Assembly: GCF_047496725.1 (NCBI RefSeq) | Contig: NC_132978.1 | Span: 13,169,501 to 13,233,500, forward strand | From: Anoplolepis gracilipes | Lineage: Eukaryota; Arthropoda; Insecta; Hymenoptera; Formicidae | Length of the DNA stretch: 64,000 nucleotides | Reading direction: 5' to 3' | In this document: positions 59,888 through 64,000 of the stretch, in pieces | How positions within the stretch are numbered: the first letter of the stretch is position 1 | Layout: the number at the start of each line of letters is the position of its first letter | The notes under the pieces: model-generated | Told to the model about the DNA's origin: nothing | The model's input: the letters and a program-made list of their open reading frames with translations, nothing else | Database searches by the model: none | Translations under genes and position numbers: made by a program

Positions 59888-61174
59888 GCGGAAGCGATTA
59901 TTATATGTCCGCGTACATCGTTTTCAACTTATTTGATATCGTTCCGGCCTTTCGAGCGTCTTAATATTTTATCGCTATTTATTCGTAGCGTGTTTGACCG
60001 ACGCAGCCGTTCAATTAACGCATCGAGTATCCAATTAAGTAATTTATCGTCCCCCGAATTTAACGACTCGCGTATAAATATATTATAGCGATATCCATTA
60101 AATGTGCATCATTTGGAGAGGACTTTTCTCTTCTTTCCGTGTGTGAGGCGGAGAATCGCGACAATAAATAAATAATATTATTATCTTTGACGCGAGCAAG
60201 CTTCACGCGTGTAATAAATCAGCGCCGAAAAATTTCAACATTAAAATGTATCTGAGAGTCTCCTCGCGATTGTGTACACATCTTTATTTATATTTACCTA
60301 CACATTTTCCACGTTGCCGATCAAACGGAATCCAAACTGACGTGTACACGCCAGATATTCGTAAAGCTACATCATTCGTATAACGTTTCCTACGCTCGTG
60401 TTGTGACGAATAAACCAATATATGTATATGTACATATAATGCGCGCCTGCGCGTCGGAGACTTTGATGCTCGTCTAAGCGATGCGTCGCGCTTCAATGTC
60501 GGGTTGGACAGAATTTTTTTCGAACGAGAATTCGAATCTAAATTCTTCTGCTAAAAGTAGTTTATTTAGAAATTTTTAGCTAATATTCAATAAAATTCTA
60601 AAAGTATTCAATAGTATTTAAATCAATGTTTTAGTTAAAATACACTATCGTTTTTAAATAGAGTAAATGTCTTCTTTTTCCAAAAGTATATAGTTAATAA
60701 TATTTATGATATGCTTCTAATATTGAGCAAATATTTTGTATTGTTGAATACGCATTTAAATATGTATATATGTATATTTGATGTACATTGTGATGGGTTT
60801 GATGTGTATATTTTGATGTCTTTTCTTTCCGGAATAACAAGGTTGAACAAATATGATGGAAAAACTTTCTTTCATTTCTATCTCTCTTTCTCTTTTAAAA
60901 TCACAAATTTTCACGTAGATATATCACTTGATGGATAGAGCTAACTTAGCGTAACATAATTGTCCTATATAAATGCGCAATCTTGGATGGATTTCTTTTA
61001 CGGATTCATGGCCGTGGCCTTAAAATGACGGTGATAGGTTGGTTTTATCGCAAATGTTAATGAGTTTCGTGGATTATAGTTGGCGTGTCTGTTGGGCAAC
61101 TGGACTTGCTCTTCTGTCGCGTTCGTTAGAGCAGAAACCTTCGACTTGGCGCGAAAGTTGCGCAACGCAAAGCA

Positions 61175-61195
61175 TATATAAACTTGCTGTCAGTG
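61175..61195 (+). promoter_or_regulatory. TATATAAA next to TCAGTG
   Basis: A good TATA box (61175-61182) is followed by a TCAGT initiator-like site (61190-61194). The spacing to the initiator A (17 bases) is shorter than the usual 30, so they probably do not form one core promoter. Confidence 0.2.
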
Positions 61196-61556
61196 ATCTC
61201 TCGCGGTCTTCGCGACGGCCAAGGCGATCGTGCCGACATTAGAATCTCGCTGCAACACGTAGCAACGAGTACGATAGGGTACGGATAGAAGGACATGAGC
61301 ACAATCTCACAGTCACTGACTAGAAATTCTACAAAGAGTACGGATCTCGTCACATTCCCCGACGATTTTATCGTCAAATTTATCCGAATTTCTTGGCAAA
61401 TTTTAAACCCTTTTGTCCCATCTATACATCGCGCGGGAGAAAAAAAATTAAATACATATAATCTAAAAAATCTTTTCCATTACTCTCTTTCGACATTACT
61501 TCTCCATCCTTTTTTTTCATCAACTGTGAATAAAATATTTTTTCTGTCGTAAATAG

Positions 61557-61597
<41 letters not shown>

Positions 61598-62639
61598 ATG
61601 ATGTAATAAATGTGATTTGATTCCTTTAAAACTCATTCGTGTTTATAAGAGAAAAAGAATAATATATACATATATGTCTATAGAGAGAAAGAAAAAGAAG
61701 TATGTTATTATAAATCTTAAATATATTCTTGATTGGCAATAACATGTGTACTAGATATATGAGATTGTTAATTAGATGCAATTAGCTTCTTTTATTCTTA
61801 ATTTTTTATTGTTTTTGTGCACAAGACACTCTCGCAATTCAGACAAACTGGATATTTCCGAGATGTTTTTACATCTTCCATATTGATTGGGATTCGTAAA
61901 AACAAATTTATAATTTTTATAACTGAATATGTCCATGACTTATATTTCTATTTTTCAACAACGCACCGACACTCGTGCTATCTTTAGCTCACGTTATCCG
62001 CGCGTGTAAGACTTTTTCTCCAATTCTTTGTTCGCGCATGCATAATCCTCGCTAACTACGGCACTAGAATTTTAATGTTCGAGTCGGCCGTTCCTCGATC
62101 GCAGCGTCATTTTGAATCAGCCTGGCCTGCACGCGTTTTATGCAATTGCAGTGCGACGCACGCTCATTCTACTTAAGCGCACCAAAAGAAGAGTGCTAAA
62201 TGTATGTATGTATATGTATGTACATGTGAGATGTATTAAACTCGACGCGATGAAAGGAGCAGACTAGCAAACAAAATTAGTCGCATAAATTGGACATCAC
62301 ATATTCGTTGTAATGATAATATATTTCAAATCTTACAATTAGTAGCATAACGTGTAGTCTGACATTTTAAAATAATAGGATTTTTATTATCTTTAAATAT
62401 TATTTAAAGATTTTATTAATACTGTGAGATCGAGAACGGAAAATTTTCCTTATATATTTAATTTTGTATCGTATATAAATTTTATTCTTACATTAAAATA
62501 GCAAATTAAAAAATTGAAGCTCTTTAGATTAAAAGATTTCAAAACATTCTAGCGATTTTGTTAAAAATGGCTAAAGCTGCAACGTGACGAGGCGAAGGAA
62601 AAAAAAAAAAAAAAAAAAAGAAAAATAGAAAAAGTTTGC

Positions 62640-63770
62640 TCGAAAGAGACGCCGTTAACGCGTCATACGTACGTGCGTACCTACATCTCTTCCGCGCGAG
62701 TATATAGATAAATACTGTTACATTGCCAGTGTATATACACGAGCTTTAACTGTCGTTGACACGCAGGTAATCGCGCTCACTGACGCGCACCTGTTGCAAA
62801 GGCTAGTACACCAGGATGTGCAGTCATTGCGACGAATTACAATGCGTCGCCGTAAGCCTCGCGATGCGTGCATGCATGTCTAATCGTACACAGGGTTTGC
62901 GCGTGTATGTGTGTGCGTACGCATAGGGGTACGGGTCTTTGCGATACCGTGACGCTACATTATACATTGAAAAAGGAGGTATGAAATGAAATATCTCCGA
63001 CAAATTTCCCATGTTTATTCCACAAGTACAACAATTACCAAATGTTAAAATAGATACGTTCTTTTCCCATCGTAATTGATTAGCTTTAATTTTTATTTTT
63101 ATTCCAGATAGCTTTTGTAAACTTCTTCTAAACAAATAATGTAAATAACGTAAACAGTTATATTTTATATTTTCATCTGCATTTGCAAAGGATTATATTT
63201 CAAAGTTTTATTCTTCTCTATAATATGTATGTCAATGTACAATCTTCATTTTCGACTCGACTCTTTACAACGAACAAAAGACTTTGCGAGGATAAAATCA
63301 CGTCTGCATAAATTGCTCGGACAATACGTCCCTGAGGTTTGACGCAAATCTTACGGAACACTCACTCACTCACTCACTCGCAGATACATGGAGGTCCATC
63401 GTTGGAAACGACACTGGACTTCTCGTCGCGCGCGAGAGGAACAGGTTCGGCTTTCGTCGTCGAAAGCGCCGTGAGCAGGTACACTTGATGCACGCGTTGG
63501 TCGTTGTCGTCATCGTCGTCTCGTACACAGACGCAGTCCGATATACGACAACGCATCCTGGCGCACACCGTCCGTGTACGCACACAAAAGGCTACGAGTG
63601 TATACGACACGGCGACGGCTAATGGCGCAAGAGGGCCGTGACCGAAATTCTTTCCAAGCAAGGGGGCCAAGTGCAAAAGAAAAGAATATTCTGCGCGATC
63701 AATCTCGCTCTATACTAGGCGCTACTCGAATCGGTATACCAATTATTTCACGTCGATGAATTATTGCTGC
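62640..63770. other. Two CpG-rich patches in ovo intron
   Basis: Patches at 62640-62960 and 63250-63770 flank AT-rich sequence. The second begins with (CACT)n at about 63359-63379. Overlapping frames on both strands have no domains. They could be intronic enhancers. Confidence 0.25.
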
Positions 63771-64000
63771 AAGCGTAATGATTGCGGATAATAACGCTAT
63801 GTCTCATCAAACCATGCAAATTATTACATATTGTATATCGCATTGTCAATTATTAAGCGTGAGAATTGTGTACGGACGGTTCTCTTTCAGTAACGGAAAA
63901 AGTTCATTTCCACAGCAACACGCATTCGCTTATTTTTACAGATTCCGTTTGCAGGCTTTTAAATCTCTATTTTATTTATTTATCGCAAAAATTGATTTTA

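Larger units (their letters stand above)
57226..64000 (+). other. ovo: ovo intron 1 (partial, at least 6.8 kb)
   Basis: From the inferred donor to the window end I find no zinc-finger, polyglutamine or other Ovo-like exon. Notable contents are an 18-base T run (57520-57537), a small MITE at 57255-57409, a GC-rich patch at 59340-59830, a (TA)n tract at about 59847-59885 and another at 61562-61594, a TATA-like site at 61175, and CpG-rich sequence at 62640-62960 and 63250-63770. The open frames here (for example 58180-58440, 61126-61377, 63374-63676) have no family likeness. Confidence 0.6.

Noticed and set aside
61175..61195. TATA plus initiator as a full internal ovo promoter
   Set aside because: The spacing of 17 bases is too short for a normal TATA-initiator pair; kept only as a low-confidence motif.

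Overview
This window looks like nuclear DNA from a holometabolous insect, most likely a hymenopteran such as an ant. That assignment is an inference. It rests on long AT-rich spacers broken by compact CpG-rich islands, many microsatellites and homopolymer runs, small non-autonomous DNA transposons, and one insect gene start. There are no bacterial operons, rRNA or tRNA genes that I could recognise, and almost all long open frames are low-complexity or antisense readings of GC islands.

The one confident protein-coding feature is on the + strand near the right end. It is the first coding exon (57072-57225) of ovo/shavenbaby, the C2H2 zinc-finger regulator of epidermal and germline differentiation. 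It opens with the N-terminal signature MPKIFLIKNRLHQQ. A GC-rich promoter and leader region (about 56050-57071) precedes it, with a perfect NRF1/Ewg-type palindrome, candidate initiators and several upstream ORFs. From 57226 to the window end lies the first part of a long intron. The zinc-finger exons lie outside the window.

The roughly 56 kb upstream of ovo (1-56050) holds no gene I can name. It alternates AT-rich stretches with about twenty GC islands of 0.4-1 kb, many carrying (GA/CT)n tracts or GCCAT-type (Pho/YY1-like) motifs. This resembles a regulatory gene desert and could correspond to the large upstream enhancer landscape known for Drosophila shavenbaby. That link is inference only.

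Transposable elements dominate the recognisable structure. A 557-560 bp TA-flanked MITE family has two copies (6517-7073, 19926-20485). A 254-281 bp TTAA-flanked, piggyBac-type MITE family has four copies (26156-26436, 33663-33916, 39050-39326, 49174-49446). Foldback elements lie at 8701-8867, 11510-11925, 15059-15310, 23285-23569 and 36763-37826. Others are a hAT-like element (29229-29587), a CACAGT-ended element (49453-49841), a small inverted-repeat element with a partial second copy (16732-16906, 50640-50790), and one in the ovo intron (57255-57409). A weak open frame on the minus strand at 7231-7500 resembles the part of non-LTR retrotransposon polymerases just after the catalytic core.

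Local duplications include a five-unit, 364-bp tandem array (45137-46956), a 450-bp doublet (42961-43860), a 279-bp doublet (862-1420) and a 267-bp doublet (13425-13937). A few short open frames with real ATG or splice-like ends are listed at low confidence as unrecognised candidates.
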